Notes under the pieces: generated by a model
What the model saw: only the letters and a program-made list of their open reading frames with translations
Databases searched by the model: none
Told to the model about the DNA's origin: nothing
Position numbers and translations under genes: made by a program
NCBI GenBank assembly: GCA_024349245.1
Contig: JALDNG010000021.1
Span: 2,162,001 to 2,226,000, forward strand
From: Neodontobutis hainanensis
Taxonomy: Eukaryota > Chordata > Actinopteri > Gobiiformes > Odontobutidae
Reading direction: 5' to 3'
Length of the DNA: 64,000 bases
Shown: positions 1 through 10,972 of the stretch, in pieces
Layout: every line of letters starts with the position of its first letter
Position numbering within the stretch: the first letter of the stretch is position 1

Positions 1-1203
1 TGATGTATTTCTACTTTATTTGATTCATAATCCCCCTTGTTTCTTCCTGTTTCGGCTGCACTTGTTGCATTACATCTTCATAAAAAGTGCTCTCCCCCGA
101 TTTGACTAATCCCTTCTGTGTGTCTCTGTGTGTTCTGCTGCTGTTTAGCTTTTGTGATGCGCCGTCCGTGCGTACCCAGCCTTGGCACCGTTTCCGAGGA
201 GCGCGCACAAACACAGGAAACACCGCCATCTGAAACTGCCACTGACCTTCTGTCGTGTTAAAAAATAAAATGGACTTCTTGACCTTTCCGGAGCGGAGTG
301 AGGAAAATGTGGAGGAGGTGGATGCAGTGTGAGTCCAAGACCAGATTCCTACATTTTGTTTTGTAGAAATATCAGAAAAGAATCTTAAAATGAAGAAGTG
401 CACAATATGGACTTATTTTCAAAGGATCTGATTTTGTTTTATAAAAGACTTGGATGTCATCTGAACGGATTATGACTTTCTGACATCTTTCCGTAAACAC
501 ATTTGTACAACAGCTGGTGAGTGCCCTGGACCTGCTGCTCCCCATTAATATAATTACCCATAATTTCTTTTGAAAACTCTGAGAAAAGGACTACTTGTTT
601 CCAAAAGGACTAGCTGTTTCCATTTTCAGGTTAAAACATTCCTAAAACATTGAGACTCTTTGATTAGAAGGAGAAGATAGTAAACAAGCCAAACAAGGAC
701 CTGTATTTGCTATAAGTTGTCTGTTTTTGGCTTAAAAATATCTCCGTCAACATAAAAAAGTCTCTATTTGTAATCAATTGTTGCACTGTGCTTTTACAAT
801 TAGACACTTCTTCAAAAAGTCTAAATTTCTTTAGACCTCACAAAAAAAAATTTCTACTTTTTGGCATATTATTCCTCATAAGTTGTCTCTGGATCTTTTT
901 TCTTGGTTTGATTTTATTAAAACTGAGACTTTTTGATTAGAAAAAGCCCAGCAAGAAACTCTATTTCCGATCTGAGGTATTGGAAAATAAGTCTCTTTCC
1001 ATTTACCGTCATTTGCTGAGGTGTTCTTTTCCAGATACAGATAGAAAATGCTTAAAAAAAGCTAATTGTTCACTCCACAATTTTGAAAGCTGAAAGACTC
1101 ATTTAAAATAGTAAGACAATACTGAAAAAGGAACTTTATTTGCTAAAAAGTATTTTGTTTTTGCCATAAAAAGATCCCAAGAAGACCAATCTTCTTTCCA
1201 AAA
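1..1203. other. AT-rich 5' flank of npbwr2, possible 5' UTR exon
   Basis: No convincing protein gene is visible. A 130-codon frame on the minus strand (11-403) has no recognisable domain and I treat it as chance. A splice-donor-like CAGCTG/GTGAGT junction lies at 516/517, so an upstream non-coding exon of npbwr2 could end there, but no transcript evidence is available. From about 570 to 1200 the sequence contains several diverged copies of related words (GAGACT-TTGATTAGAA near 650 and 925; TATTTGCTA followed by TTTTTGNC near 705 and 1140), which suggests an old local duplication. Confidence 0.4.
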
Positions 1204-2217
1204 ATGGAGAATGTATCAATGTTGAGCTATGCACCTTCAGTGTGCAACGAGTCTGACTACTACTTCCTCGGCCCTGGGAACCGCTCGGACTTGAACTGCA
1301 CTTCTCCATCTGAGATTAACTTCTACGCAGACCTCTACGTGATCTTACCCGTCATATACTCCGTAATCTGCGCCGTGGGACTCACCGGAAACACGGCCGT
1401 CATATACGTCATCCTCAAGGCGCCCAAGATGAAAACTGTGACCAACATGTTCATTTTAAACCTGGCTATCGCTGACGATTTGTTCACCTTAGTTTTGCCT
1501 ATCAACATTGCCGAACACTTGCTGCACTACTGGCCTTTTGGGGAAGTGTTGTGCAAAATCATTCTCAGCATCGACCACTACAACATCTTCTCAAGTATCT
1601 ACTTCCTCACCGTGATGAGCATCGACCGGTATTTGGTCGTGTTGTCTACTGTGAGGTCCAAACGAATGCCTTATCGTACTTACAGAGCGGCCAAGATCAT
1701 CTCCTTGTGCGTCTGGGTGCTTGTTATCCTCATCGTCATGCCTTTTACGGTTTTCGCCAGTGTCTATGTCAGTCCAAATGAAAAGAGAAAGAGCTGTCTC
1801 CTTAGCTTCCCCAGCCCGGAGAGTCTTTGGTTCAAGGCTAGCCGGATTTACACGCTCATTCTTGGATTCGCCATTCCCGTATCGACTATCTGTATCCTCT
1901 ACACCATGATGCTGTACAAGCTAAGGAACATGCGGCTAAACAGCAATGCCAAGGCGCTAGACAAAGCCAAGAAGAAAGTCACCATTATGGTTTTTATCGT
2001 CTTGGCCGTTTGCTTGTTTTGCTGGACGCCGTTCCACCTGAGCACCATTGTAGCGCTCACTACGGATCTGCCAACAACGCCACTGCTGATCGGGATTTCC
2101 TACTTCATCACGAGCCTGAGTTACGCCAATTCCTGCCTCAACCCGTTTCTCTACGCCTTTCTGGATGACAGCTTCAGAAAAGCTTTCAAGAAGATGCTCG
2201 AGTGCAGACCGGCCTGA
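1204..2217 (+). CDS. npbwr2: Neuropeptides B/W receptor 2 (class A GPCR)
   Basis: A single-exon reading frame of 337 residues encodes a rhodopsin-family receptor, expected at the plasma membrane and coupled to Gi for neuropeptides B and W. The N-terminus has four N-glycosylation sequons (N4, N15, N26, N31) and no cleavable signal. Seven hydrophobic helices follow. Landmarks are LAIAD in TM2 (D91), C117 and C198 for the extracellular disulphide, IDRY at 140-143 in place of the exact DRY, CWTP at 273-276 in TM6 and NPFLY at 313-317 in TM7. The long TM5-TM7 stretch (YTLILGFAIPVSTIC, ALTTDLP, SYFITSLSYANSCLNPFLYAF) is the NPBWR signature as I remember it. The ATG has a strong context (A at -3, G at +4). 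The C-tail is short and has a Cys at 334 that could be palmitoylated. Proximity to rps21 and lama5 favours NPBWR2 over NPBWR1. Related opioid and somatostatin receptors are less likely. Confidence 0.87.
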   Translation: MENVSMLSYAPSVCNESDYYFLGPGNRSDLNCTSPSEINFYADLYVILPVIYSVICAVGLTGNTAVIYVILKAPKMKTVTNMFILNLAIADDLFTLVLPINIAEHLLHYWPFGEVLCKIILSIDHYNIFSSIYFLTVMSIDRYLVVLSTVRSKRMPYRTYRAAKIISLCVWVLVILIVMPFTVFASVYVSPNEKRKSCLLSFPSPESLWFKASRIYTLILGFAIPVSTICILYTMMLYKLRNMRLNSNAKALDKAKKKVTIMVFIVLAVCLFCWTPFHLSTIVALTTDLPTTPLLIGISYFITSLSYANSCLNPFLYAFLDDSFRKAFKKMLECRPA

Positions 2218-3413
2218 ATGTCCAGACAAACAAAGTCCATTTATTGAGGCCTAAAGCTCAGAAGACACTCTTTTTTGAAAGAAACTGGGCATTTGTTATT
2301 AAATATTAGTAAATTAAATCTTAATTTGCAGTAGGCAACTTTTCACAATGTTAGCACCTTTATAAATGGCAAGGATAACAAATGAAGACAACGTAATGCA
2401 ATAGCCATGGGGTTTTATTAAATATGGTCTATATTAACAAGCTTTAAAGGTGTGTTGTGTAAAATGTTCAAAATCAGTCAAAAACATCAAAAGAACACTG
2501 TTCAAACTTGTCAGTCCTAAAAACAAACACATTAAAAGCTCCATTAAACTCAGTAGATGAGCCATTTTAGTTGAATTTGACTTTTTAAAGATGGTGTAGT
2601 TTTAGGAAGTACCCACTCTGTCTGATGGTGCTTTAAATGTCTGTTTTCATAGATAGACAAATTAAAAAGTTTTATTTGGTGGTTCCATTCTGTTCAACTA
2701 TTTGTTTTTTTTAACATTTTACATGATGGTCCTATAATCTGCTTGGTACCTGGTACTTTTGGCTGAAACTTAAGAAGCATGCTGTTGTAACCCAGGAACT
2801 TGCCTTTAAAGAGCTAACACTTTTTTAAAACGGGAAAACTGAAAAGCTGCATTGCAACATGCTGTCATTTGTGTGGCACCTACACATTCAGTGGCTGATG
2901 TGGAAAATATAAACACAAGTAATGAGTCCACAGCAGTTTGACTTTTGCTATCTCATTTGAAATTGCTTTTGGCAGCAGTCGTTGTGAATATGTGGAAAGA
3001 ATAAACAAACTATAATGAGTTTGGGGGATGCTATTCGTAATCACATTACCATGTTTTTTTTTTTATTTGTATTGATTTTTATGGCAACAGTCTTTGGCTC
3101 ACAGAGCATTGGGTTGATGAAATGATCAATAACGCTTGCAATAATACAAGCTAATTGACCGCTATTGTTTTTGAAGATGTGTCTGCAAATAGATTTTTCC
3201 TGTTTTTTTTTTTTTTACTGTAAAGATGTTGCTATATTGTTATAAATGAGTCCAGTTGTGACCACGTGATCTGGTCAAACCTTACAGGACTAAAGGGTGC
3301 TCCCAAAGGTCATGGACTTGTTTGGGAATACATGGTCTGCCCTGGGAATAAACACGACTCCACACAGCGCCATTCATTTGTGTGGTGTTCTTTGAATCAA
3401 TAAAATTATAAAA

Positions 3414-3548
3414 GTCAGGGTTGGAAGAATTACCAACCATATATTTGTAAAAACTGTCAATCAACTCTGCTGTACATTTCCCTTTAATAATACAAAATTA
3501 AATTAGTCGTCATTAATTCAAAGATGTGCTGCTCTTTCCAACCCTGAC
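3414..3548. repeat. Spaced inverted repeat, possible MITE relic
   Basis: GTCAGGGTTGGAA at 3414-3426 is matched exactly by its reverse complement at 3536-3548, with 109 bp of AT-rich DNA between. The arms are too long for chance to be the favoured explanation. No target-site duplication or known terminal sequence was recognised, so the class is open. Confidence 0.35.
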
Positions 3549-6131
3549 ACTTGTAGCATAGGCCTGCTTAAGAACAGGCATGGGACAGGAGGGCTATGTA
3601 TAAAAAAAATATATTCTTTTTTTGCTTCATGATTTTTGATGAGTGTGTGTCGCCCCCTGTTGTCTGCAGGGGGACATTACCTGGAAAATGCCACTGGAGC
3701 CATGTACAGACTTAATGGACATTAGATTTTGGAGTGACTTTATTTAAATTCATTACAGCTTTTATTTCAGTTTCTATCCAGACAATGTTTTTTGAAAATG
3801 TACTAAAGCGCTATATACTTTTTTGTTGTGTTAAAATGACAATATATTGGAAAGTTTAAGTTAATTTGTAACAAAAGATAACAGCAGATTTTACTATAAA
3901 AGCGTATAATAATAATTATGAATGAGTAGATAGTTCTTATGCAGCTCTGTATAATTTACACCCACGCATTACTCACAAAACGCCACCAACAATTCACTTT
4001 TATTCATTGTCTTTCACTTTCATGATAGAGCTTAGTTTTGCCATTAAAGGGGCAATATCGTCTCTGTACATTATGAGGGTCCACCTTGACATTTCCAAAT
4101 TGTTTATTAATACATGTGGTGTTTTTATTTACGTATATAATGTCTAACTGTTATGGATTTTCACACTTGTCATCCACCTGTTGTTAAATTTCAAACTTTA
4201 TCACCTTGGTCTCAAAATTGTTCAGAAGACTGCTATAACCCTTTAACTCTAAGAGGGGACTCTAGTATGTACCATTGGCATTCAAAATGATCACCCGTCA
4301 GCAGGGGGAGTAGTGAGCAGAACTCACCTAAAAGAATTAGTAAAAGAAGCTCATCATTTTATGCAACAGCTTAAAAAAAAGCAAAAAAATATTTTAATGT
4401 TATTCAATAAAAAAATCTTTAAATTGCTTTAAAAATGCCTGTCCACTGTAGTATTTGTTATTTACCTGTACATAGCTCACTGTTTGCAGTTAAACACAAT
4501 AGTTTAAGTCTGTTTGCAGCAGCGTGAGACTTAGGAGTGGTTGATATTTTTGCAAAACAACATAATTTAGAGAGATATTTGTAGACATTTCTTAAAATGA
4601 CAAATTTAAAATACTGCATGTAGCCATTTTGAATTCAAATAAAATGCCATGGGATACATAAAAATAGAATCATATTCATAGTTTCCATTAAATTTAAACT
4701 TTAAAAAATGCCAACACTGTCTAATAAATCATTTAATGTATTTTTTACTTTGAAATTACAATGTATCAGTTAACATATTGCATTTTGTGCCATAATGTAT
4801 CTCTGACTACTCCACTGTAAATAGTTTTCCATGTAAATGTACAGGTGAATGTATATTAATGAAATGTAAAGTTGCAATTCCTATTCCATATTTAAAACCT
4901 TTGTCACTAATATGATTATGAATCATTTGACTTTATGCAGCCTGAAATTACGAAATCATCTATTTGTGTACTTTAGAGAGGTCTATGTCTGTCTGTTGCT
5001 TATGAATGAACTGATAAACATTATTTTTTCCACTCAATGGTGTATTTTCTTTGGAATGTGTCCTCCGTTTTAGGTGCATACTTATTGAAGGAGCTTGACG
5101 TTGGCTCGGTTGGTGGAGTGTTTGTGCCTCACAGAGATTGGATGTCAATGTGGGCGGTACACAAACAGATGGATTAGTGTTTCCTGAGCATCTGGGGACA
5201 CAAGGTCACAGATTGAATCTCAGCAGTTGTCTTCAGTGACCGCTGCTCATCTGGAGGAGCGTGAACAGTCAACATCACCCGCCACTTTAAATATAGACTA
5301 CCATACAGAAAATACAGAGCCACAATCCTAAAGTATGACCATATTATAGATGCTTAAAAGAGATGTGAGTGGTATTGCTTTGATACAAAATAATGGTAAG
5401 TAGCTCTATTTCAAAACAGACTTTGCAGTTTAAAGCGTTTTATGACAGTAGTTTAGTATTACATGCACAGTGGTCTGAAAGGAATATTACTCCATGAAAA
5501 GAATTTAAAAGGTTGTTTTGTCTTTATGAAATGAGGTGCAAATTAAAAGAGTATTTTTAAAAAATGTAGGACTACTGAAAAAAACATCACTTCGTTACAC
5601 TCAGTAACATGGCTTTCACACTGTCCCCTATTATCCCTTTCCATTTTGTCCAATCAGAAAAGACAACTCTGTAATTAGACTCTGTAATCCCATATGTGCC
5701 CTCATGGACACATGTATCCTAAAAGTAATACAAATTTAGAAATAAACTCAAAAACACAACTGCAAGGATTTATCAATGATCATATTATATATATAGTCAA
5801 GTAAGTTAAAGGTATAATTTGTAGGATTTAGTAGACATACCTGGCCACATGCCCTTCTTATTCTAGTGAGTGTAAAAGTCAAATCTAAGTTTTTTTCTGT
5901 TTGAATGAACTCCAGTCTTTATACTGTATATTGTTTTGTTGTTCTGATTGTTTTGTCTGTGAGCTGTGATTGGCTGGGAGGTACACACTCAGAAATATCT
6001 CTAACATAAAATGTAAATACAAGTGCAAAACAGACATATTGTTCTAGACTTGGGGCAAATAGTTGATTGATAAAAAAGATTTCCATTGCATGAGGCATAA
6101 TTTACTCTCATCCATTTTATAACCTACGGTT

Positions 6132-6155
6132 GCCCTGAATCGCTTAATTCAGGGC
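6132..6155. repeat. Perfect 9-bp stem hairpin
   Basis: GCCCTGAAT at 6132-6140 pairs with ATTCAGGGC at 6147-6155 around a 6-base loop (CGCTTA). There is no U-run or other terminator feature. It lies about 830 bp upstream of the rps21 start codon and has no known role. Confidence 0.4.
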
Positions 6156-6430
6156 CCAGAGATAACCTTTTGTTTCCCAAAATAAATTACTGTGCTAATC
6201 AATGATTGAGCATTAAGTAAAATAAATGTTACGATATTATCAAATGAATGCAAATGAACAAGTGTTAAGGGTGTCAGATTTTGTTGTAAGACATTGATTA
6301 CAATATATTTAGTGCCCACAGATTGTTTTATTTATATTGTGTGATGACTCATAAGGGGCTATTTTTATGGCTGTTTTATGTGCTCCTCTCTGATTTTTTA
6401 TTCCTCATCAACTGTTGTAGACGCAGAGGT

Positions 6431-6443
6431 CCACCAGGGGGCG
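6431..6443 (+). promoter_or_regulatory. CTCF-like core motif upstream of rps21
   Basis: CCACCAGGGGGCG matches the vertebrate CTCF core (CC-N-S-Y-AG-R-K-GGC) closely. It lies about 45 bp upstream of the predicted rps21 transcription start. Occupancy is inferred, not seen. Confidence 0.5.
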
Positions 6444-6473
6444 AACACTGTTTTTCTTTGGATAGTTATTTCT

Positions 6474-6523
6474 ACTTCCGGGTTGGCTCTTCCTTCTTTC
6501 CTGTCTGCCATTTGTCGTATACG
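6474..6523 (+). promoter_or_regulatory. rps21: rps21 core promoter, 5'TOP start and non-coding exon 1
   Basis: ACTTCCGGGT at 6474-6483 is an ETS/GABP-type site, usual in ribosomal protein promoters. It is followed by the pyrimidine run CTCTTCCTTCTTTCCT (6487-6502), which fits a 5'TOP transcription start. A donor-like ACG/GTCAGT junction at 6523/6524 would end a short untranslated first exon. It would splice to an acceptor (TTTTGTAG) ending at 6941, leaving a leader in exon 2 just before the ATG. TOP control would place translation of the mRNA under mTOR/LARP1 regulation, as is known for this gene class. The exact start and exon end are predictions. Confidence 0.6.
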
Positions 6524-6966
6524 GTCAGTGTCTGCATTGCTCTCGTATTAATTTACTTTAAATACCTTATCAATCCGTTCGCAAACATGATTTTTACAAG
6601 TGGTGTTTTTAGTTGGTGATGTTGGATCCATATACGTGTGGTTTTATAGGTTTTTGAGCCGGTAAATTGTGAAGTAGATTAATTTTTCCGTGAAGCGTGA
6701 GGAGGCACATGCGGCCGAGACGTTAGCGTCATTATGCTATCTGTCATGCTAACACTTATTTCTTTACATTGATTTTAGGCTTGAGCAACAGTTGATTAAA
6801 TAATTATCTCGCTATATAACCATGCATGAGCCTAAAAGTGACGCACCCTCCCGGTTTAAACGCACGCCTGTTGTAATGCTACACAGCAAGGCTTCCGTAT
6901 TCAACCTCTATGCCCTAAAGTCATGTTTCCATCTTTTGTAGACGACCTTCTGTCTAAACTACAGAC

Positions 6967-8800
6967 ATGCAGAACGACGCTGGTGAATTTGTGGACCTTT
7001 ACGTCCCACGTAAATGGTGAGTAGGACATTTACAGAGCGGATGTGTTCTTGTTTATGTTTAAATACATCATACAAGAGAAAACTAGTGGTTAGTAATATG
7101 CCTATATCCTGTGTATTTTCCATATTACACGTTTTCACATATTTTTATCAACTAATCAAAAGTAAATGACTTGTGGGATTCTTACAGGGCTGTATGACGA
7201 GCTTATTGGACAGATACTTTTCTAGTGAGGTGCTATAAAATGTTTAGTTTTATCAAAATTTAGACATCTTTAGTGTAATTTGCCTAAACAAATGGTTCTT
7301 CAGTGAAAGTATTAAAAAGGTAATTTTTAATAAAGTAATGAATAAAACAAGAAAAGCCCATTTGACATGGAGTGTGATTATTTTCTGTCACATCTTTAAC
7401 ATGTCTTTATTCAGAGTGATCAAAGCAAGTGAATTTAAGCCTTCATAGTTGTTGTTCATAAACTTTATTATAATACCTCTTTGTTTTGTGCATGTTTGCA
7501 ACTTCTTAACTATCTTATATTTTACATTTACCTCAAACGTTGGGGGGAAAAAAGTCATGCGAACTGTGGACATACAATCGTAAATGTTATCCAATTCTTT
7601 TTAATACATTCTTTATAATAACTGTCTTTATTTGTTTTATTTTTTTTTAGCTCTGCTAGCAACAGAATCATTGGAGCCAAGGACCATGCCTCTATCCAGT
7701 TAAACATCGCTGAGGTGAATGTGGTTTTCCTTTTTTATAATATTTAATAGTTGTAATCTGTGTAGACATAGTAAAGAGTTTTCCATAACCCTTGTTAGTT
7801 CAGCAATATCTCCACTCTTTTTATTCAAGCTTCAAGCAGTCATGTATATCCAACATGGAGATGATTATGGTACAGAATGAAAACAGCCAGCGCTGTATTT
7901 GGGGTCTAATTGGGTATGAGTAGTCGTAGTAGTTGTATTAAGTAAAAAGGTAGTTGGGATATCACGAGATTTGATTTCCTAACCATAATTCTAAATAACA
8001 ATTAAAACCTTTACCAATTATTAGAGCTCAAGTCTGTTCCTTCATATACGTTATTCTCTGCAGGTTGACAAGGTGACCGGCCGCTTCAATGGTCAGTTCA
8101 AGACCTATGCCATCTGTGGTGCCATCCGCAGAATGGTGAGTGCTGCACTTCACATTGTTTTGTGTTCATAAGTTGTTTTTGTGCGTTTTGTCCATTCATT
8201 GAAAGAAAATGGCAAATTTAAACAAATGTATGTGTGGTGGAAAACTGTTTACATTGTTTAATATAGAGAATGCACTTTTAAAAACTACTACTAGATTAAA
8301 CTATAACCAACTTTAATGATGCAAATAGACCAACACATGTGAGAATAGTACTTTGATCAACATCTTTAATCTCACTTCTGTCAAAATGCCTGGTCCAAAA
8401 TAAATTAATTAAAATGGATAAATGCAGACTGTCTATAATGATGTAACTGTTTGTGCTTCGTCCTTCACAGGGAGAGTCTGACGACTCCATCCTGAGGCTG
8501 GCGAAGCAGGATGGCGTCATTGCAAAGTAGGTTTTACACATTGTAAAACTTTATATTATAAGTTTTAGTTAACAGTAAACGGCTTCCACTGTGTGTATTA
8601 TATTTAAGTAGTACTGTTAGTTTTGGTGCATATCATTGATTAACTTTGTTTCTTAAAAATACATGGGTTGGTGCTCCGCTACATTAGTCATTGCTTGTAG
8701 AAAATATTTTTTCTTGGACTTTTCTGTAAATGTATTAAAATTATAAACGTTAATGCCCAGCTTATATTTTAAACTGTTATGTTTTAACAGGAATTTCTGA
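6967..8800 (+). CDS. rps21: 40S ribosomal protein S21 (eS21), five coding exons
   Basis: Spliced coding segments are 6967-7016, 7651-7714, 8064-8135, 8471-8526 and 8791-8800 (252 nt, 83 residues plus TGA, the same length I recall for the human protein). All junctions are GT-AG and preserve frame: C17 is split across the first junction, the second and third are in phase 0, and K81 is split across the fourth. The protein begins MQNDAGEFVDLYVPRKC, contains ASNRIIGAKDHASIQ, VDKVTGRFNGQFKTYAICG and the ending VIAKNF, which is eS21 throughout. It is a small component of the 40S subunit needed for late rRNA processing and translation. The ATG has G at -3. Introns of 264-634 bp hold no small RNA gene that I could recognise. 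There is no frameshift or internal stop, so this is a functional gene rather than a retrocopy. Confidence 0.97.
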
Positions 8801-8828
8801 GTACCCCTGGAGCTGTGGACATTTGTAA

Positions 8829-8846
8829 AATAAAATGGAAAATAAA
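8829..8846 (+). terminator. rps21: rps21 poly(A) signals
   Basis: Two AATAAA hexamers, 8829-8834 and 8841-8846, lie 29-46 bp after the rps21 stop codon. A T/G-rich stretch (TTTTGTGTTTGTT) follows as expected for a cleavage region, giving a very short 3' UTR typical of ribosomal protein mRNAs. Confidence 0.8.
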
Positions 8847-9667
8847 AACACTGAGTTTTGTGTTTGTTTAAGTATCCTTCATGGGTGGTGGGACCGTAGC
8901 TTATCCCAGCTGCGTTTGGTGTGATGGTTGCTGGTGACTGGTGTTGAACACTACACCTTTTATCTTTTTTGTGTGTTGTATTAAAAAGGGATAATTTAGG
9001 GGGGGTCCATCAGAAATTGGGAAGAAATCCATCCTGAACAGTGGCACTAAGTCTGCTGAGAATAAGAATTGAATAGTAACCTTGGAGATTTTTTTTTCTA
9101 TAATTTGTCAGAGGTTGACAGTCATTAAACCATAAAAGACTAGAATGAACCAAACCTATTTTAATGCTTAAATGTGTATTTTTTAGAGCTCTGTTTTTGT
9201 TGGGCATTCATTCCCCTTTGAGCAAAGAACAAGGCTGTTTCCAGTTGTAGGTCTGCCACATACCACTGCAGTGATGTTTAATCCATATGAATACAGAGTT
9301 CAAGCTGACATGGTCACCTCTGGGTTTGGGTGTCATTCAGACCTTTCTCCTGCAGATGGCAGTATTTGACCACAAATAAAGTCCATAAACCCCGCAGTAA
9401 TTTTAAGACTTTATTAATGCCTGTAGTTAAAATAATGGTACTATCAAATCTACATTTCCATATAATTTTCTGTTCAAATACAATATTTATTCTTTTAACT
9501 TTACACATACATTCTTCATGCTTCTCAATGGAAACCCTGTGTAAGAACTGTTTTATATATTACTGCTAGTAATGTTAAATCAGATTGGAATGTATGGCAT
9601 ATATTTTTAAATCTTTACTTCTATGTCATTGTTGGATACATTTGCTTAGTGCACTTTTTATTTTTTA

Positions 9668-9978
9668 TCAATGGCGTTTGTCAGAGCAGGCCTCCACTGT
9701 CTCTCCAAGTGTTGCAGACGGAGTTCTCGTTGTGAATAACAGGGCGAGGGGCAGGTTTAGAGCAGTTACACTTGTCATTAGGCTAAACACAGGCGAGAGG
9801 TAGGTTTGTAGCTGTAGGTTTACTGTCTGTTTCCCACACATTTCTGTCTCTCGCACCAGGTGACGCAGACTCTGGCCGAGAAGGATGTCATCACTGTTTC
9901 CCACAAACTGTAGTTTCAGATCGATGGGAATGTGTGCTCTACTGTGTATTTGTGTCCATCCAGGAACCAGCTTTGTTC
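9668..9978 (-). CDS. Candidate terminal exon of unidentified gene
   Basis: On the minus strand a good acceptor (TTTTTCTTACAG) ends at 9979. One of the three frames after it stays open for about 100 codons, containing the segment IPIDLKLQFVGNSDDILLGQ, and ends at TGA (9668-9670). AATAAA on the same strand occurs at 9657-9662, unusually close to the stop, and another near 9409-9415. The first half looks protein-like, while the last 45 residues do not. I do not recognise the family. Evidence against: the + strand over 9859-9912 also reads as plausible coding sequence (QTLAEKDVITVSHKL then stop, after a CACCAG acceptor) with more G/C at third positions, and no convincing neighbouring exon with a proper donor was found on either strand. 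It may be a pseudogene fragment, a conserved non-coding element or a real exon. Confidence 0.25.
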
Positions 9979-10949
9979 CTGTAAGAAAAATATAGTGTTA
10001 TGCAGCGTCTTAACATTCATACCATTGGTTAATTAACACTAAAAAACCCAGTTCTCCATAATATTGTCTAAACTTCAGTTTATTTCAGGTAAATGATGGT
10101 CCCCTCTTTGGGTAACAGCGTGTCCGACAGTGAGCGTGCTCTGCTGTTAGGGCTTTAAACCCATCCCTCTGTTGGAGAAAAGAAAAGTACTTGCAGTAAA
10201 TAGTAGTGTAGTGGGAAAAGGTTAAATGGTTTTAAGCTTCTGTAACAAGCGTGAGAACAAAAGACACTAAAGAAAACCCCATCTTTAACTCCAGGTCCTC
10301 AGCACTGTCCTGCTGCGGGGCATGGGTCTCTCTTTGAATTACTTTTGGGTTACTCCTGTTGAGCTCCTGCTGTATTTTACGTATGCATTAGTTGACATAT
10401 GCATAATAACAGGAGTCATAATGTGCCATGACTGTACGTTTATTTTTACTTTAAGGTCATAGTTTTAAACAAAAGTATTTTGCAGTTTGATTATATATAT
10501 TTTTGGGGATGTAATGTGAAGGAATACAGTTACTTTATTATCCTGATTATGTAATTTCATGTCTCATACATCTTTTATAAAGCATGTGTGGAAAGTATTG
10601 TGTTGTGCAACATGATTCTCACAAGATCAGTCGGTTACAAAGTGAAGTATCTGGCTGCACTGTCTGTAAAAGTTTTGATTTGTGAGCCAGCTTTAATATA
10701 GTTAAAGCACTTCAAACCAAAACAGATTCATGCATGGATGTACAAAGAAGCAGAAATACATAAAAATACATGACGGACATGAATGTCATTATTGACTGTT
10801 GTGTTAAAGATAAATATCTCGAGTGTCCTTCATGTGAAAGTCATGCTGAACATCCAGTGAAGGGAGCGTCTCAACAAGTCGCGGCTCGTCAAACAATGAT
10901 CTTAACATGAGATGGACAGCCCTCACCTGGCCTCCCACCTGCCCCCTCC

Positions 10950-10972
10950 CACACACACACACACACACACAC
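10950..10972. repeat. AC dinucleotide microsatellite
   Basis: About eleven AC units within a C-rich context. The overlapping small frames on both strands are by-products of the repeat. Confidence 0.9.

Larger units (their letters stand above)
2218..6420. other. npbwr2 3' region and intergenic DNA
   Basis: AT-rich DNA without a supportable gene. The npbwr2 3' UTR probably starts here. AATAAA hexamers occur at 3000-3005 and near 3399, but the true cleavage site cannot be chosen from sequence. The interval contains a 13-bp inverted repeat (3414/3548), a short hairpin (6132-6155) and many A/T homopolymer runs. Small frames in it (for example 3282-3464 and 4960-5148, minus strand) have no domain or splice support. 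Confidence 0.5.

Noticed and set aside
11..403. 130-codon minus-strand frame
   Set aside because: No domain, no splice or promoter support, and ordinary composition for the npbwr2 flank.
1551..2229. Other-frame reading frames overlapping the receptor gene
   Set aside because: Shadows of the npbwr2 coding exon in alternative frames or antisense.
3651..3663. Second CTCF site (CGCCCCCTGTTG, reverse)
   Set aside because: Lacks the CC pair of the core, so it is a weak match only.
7017..8470. Intronic snoRNA in rps21
   Set aside because: Ribosomal protein introns often host snoRNAs, but I found only partial C-box-like words (AATGATG) and no matching D box or terminal stem.
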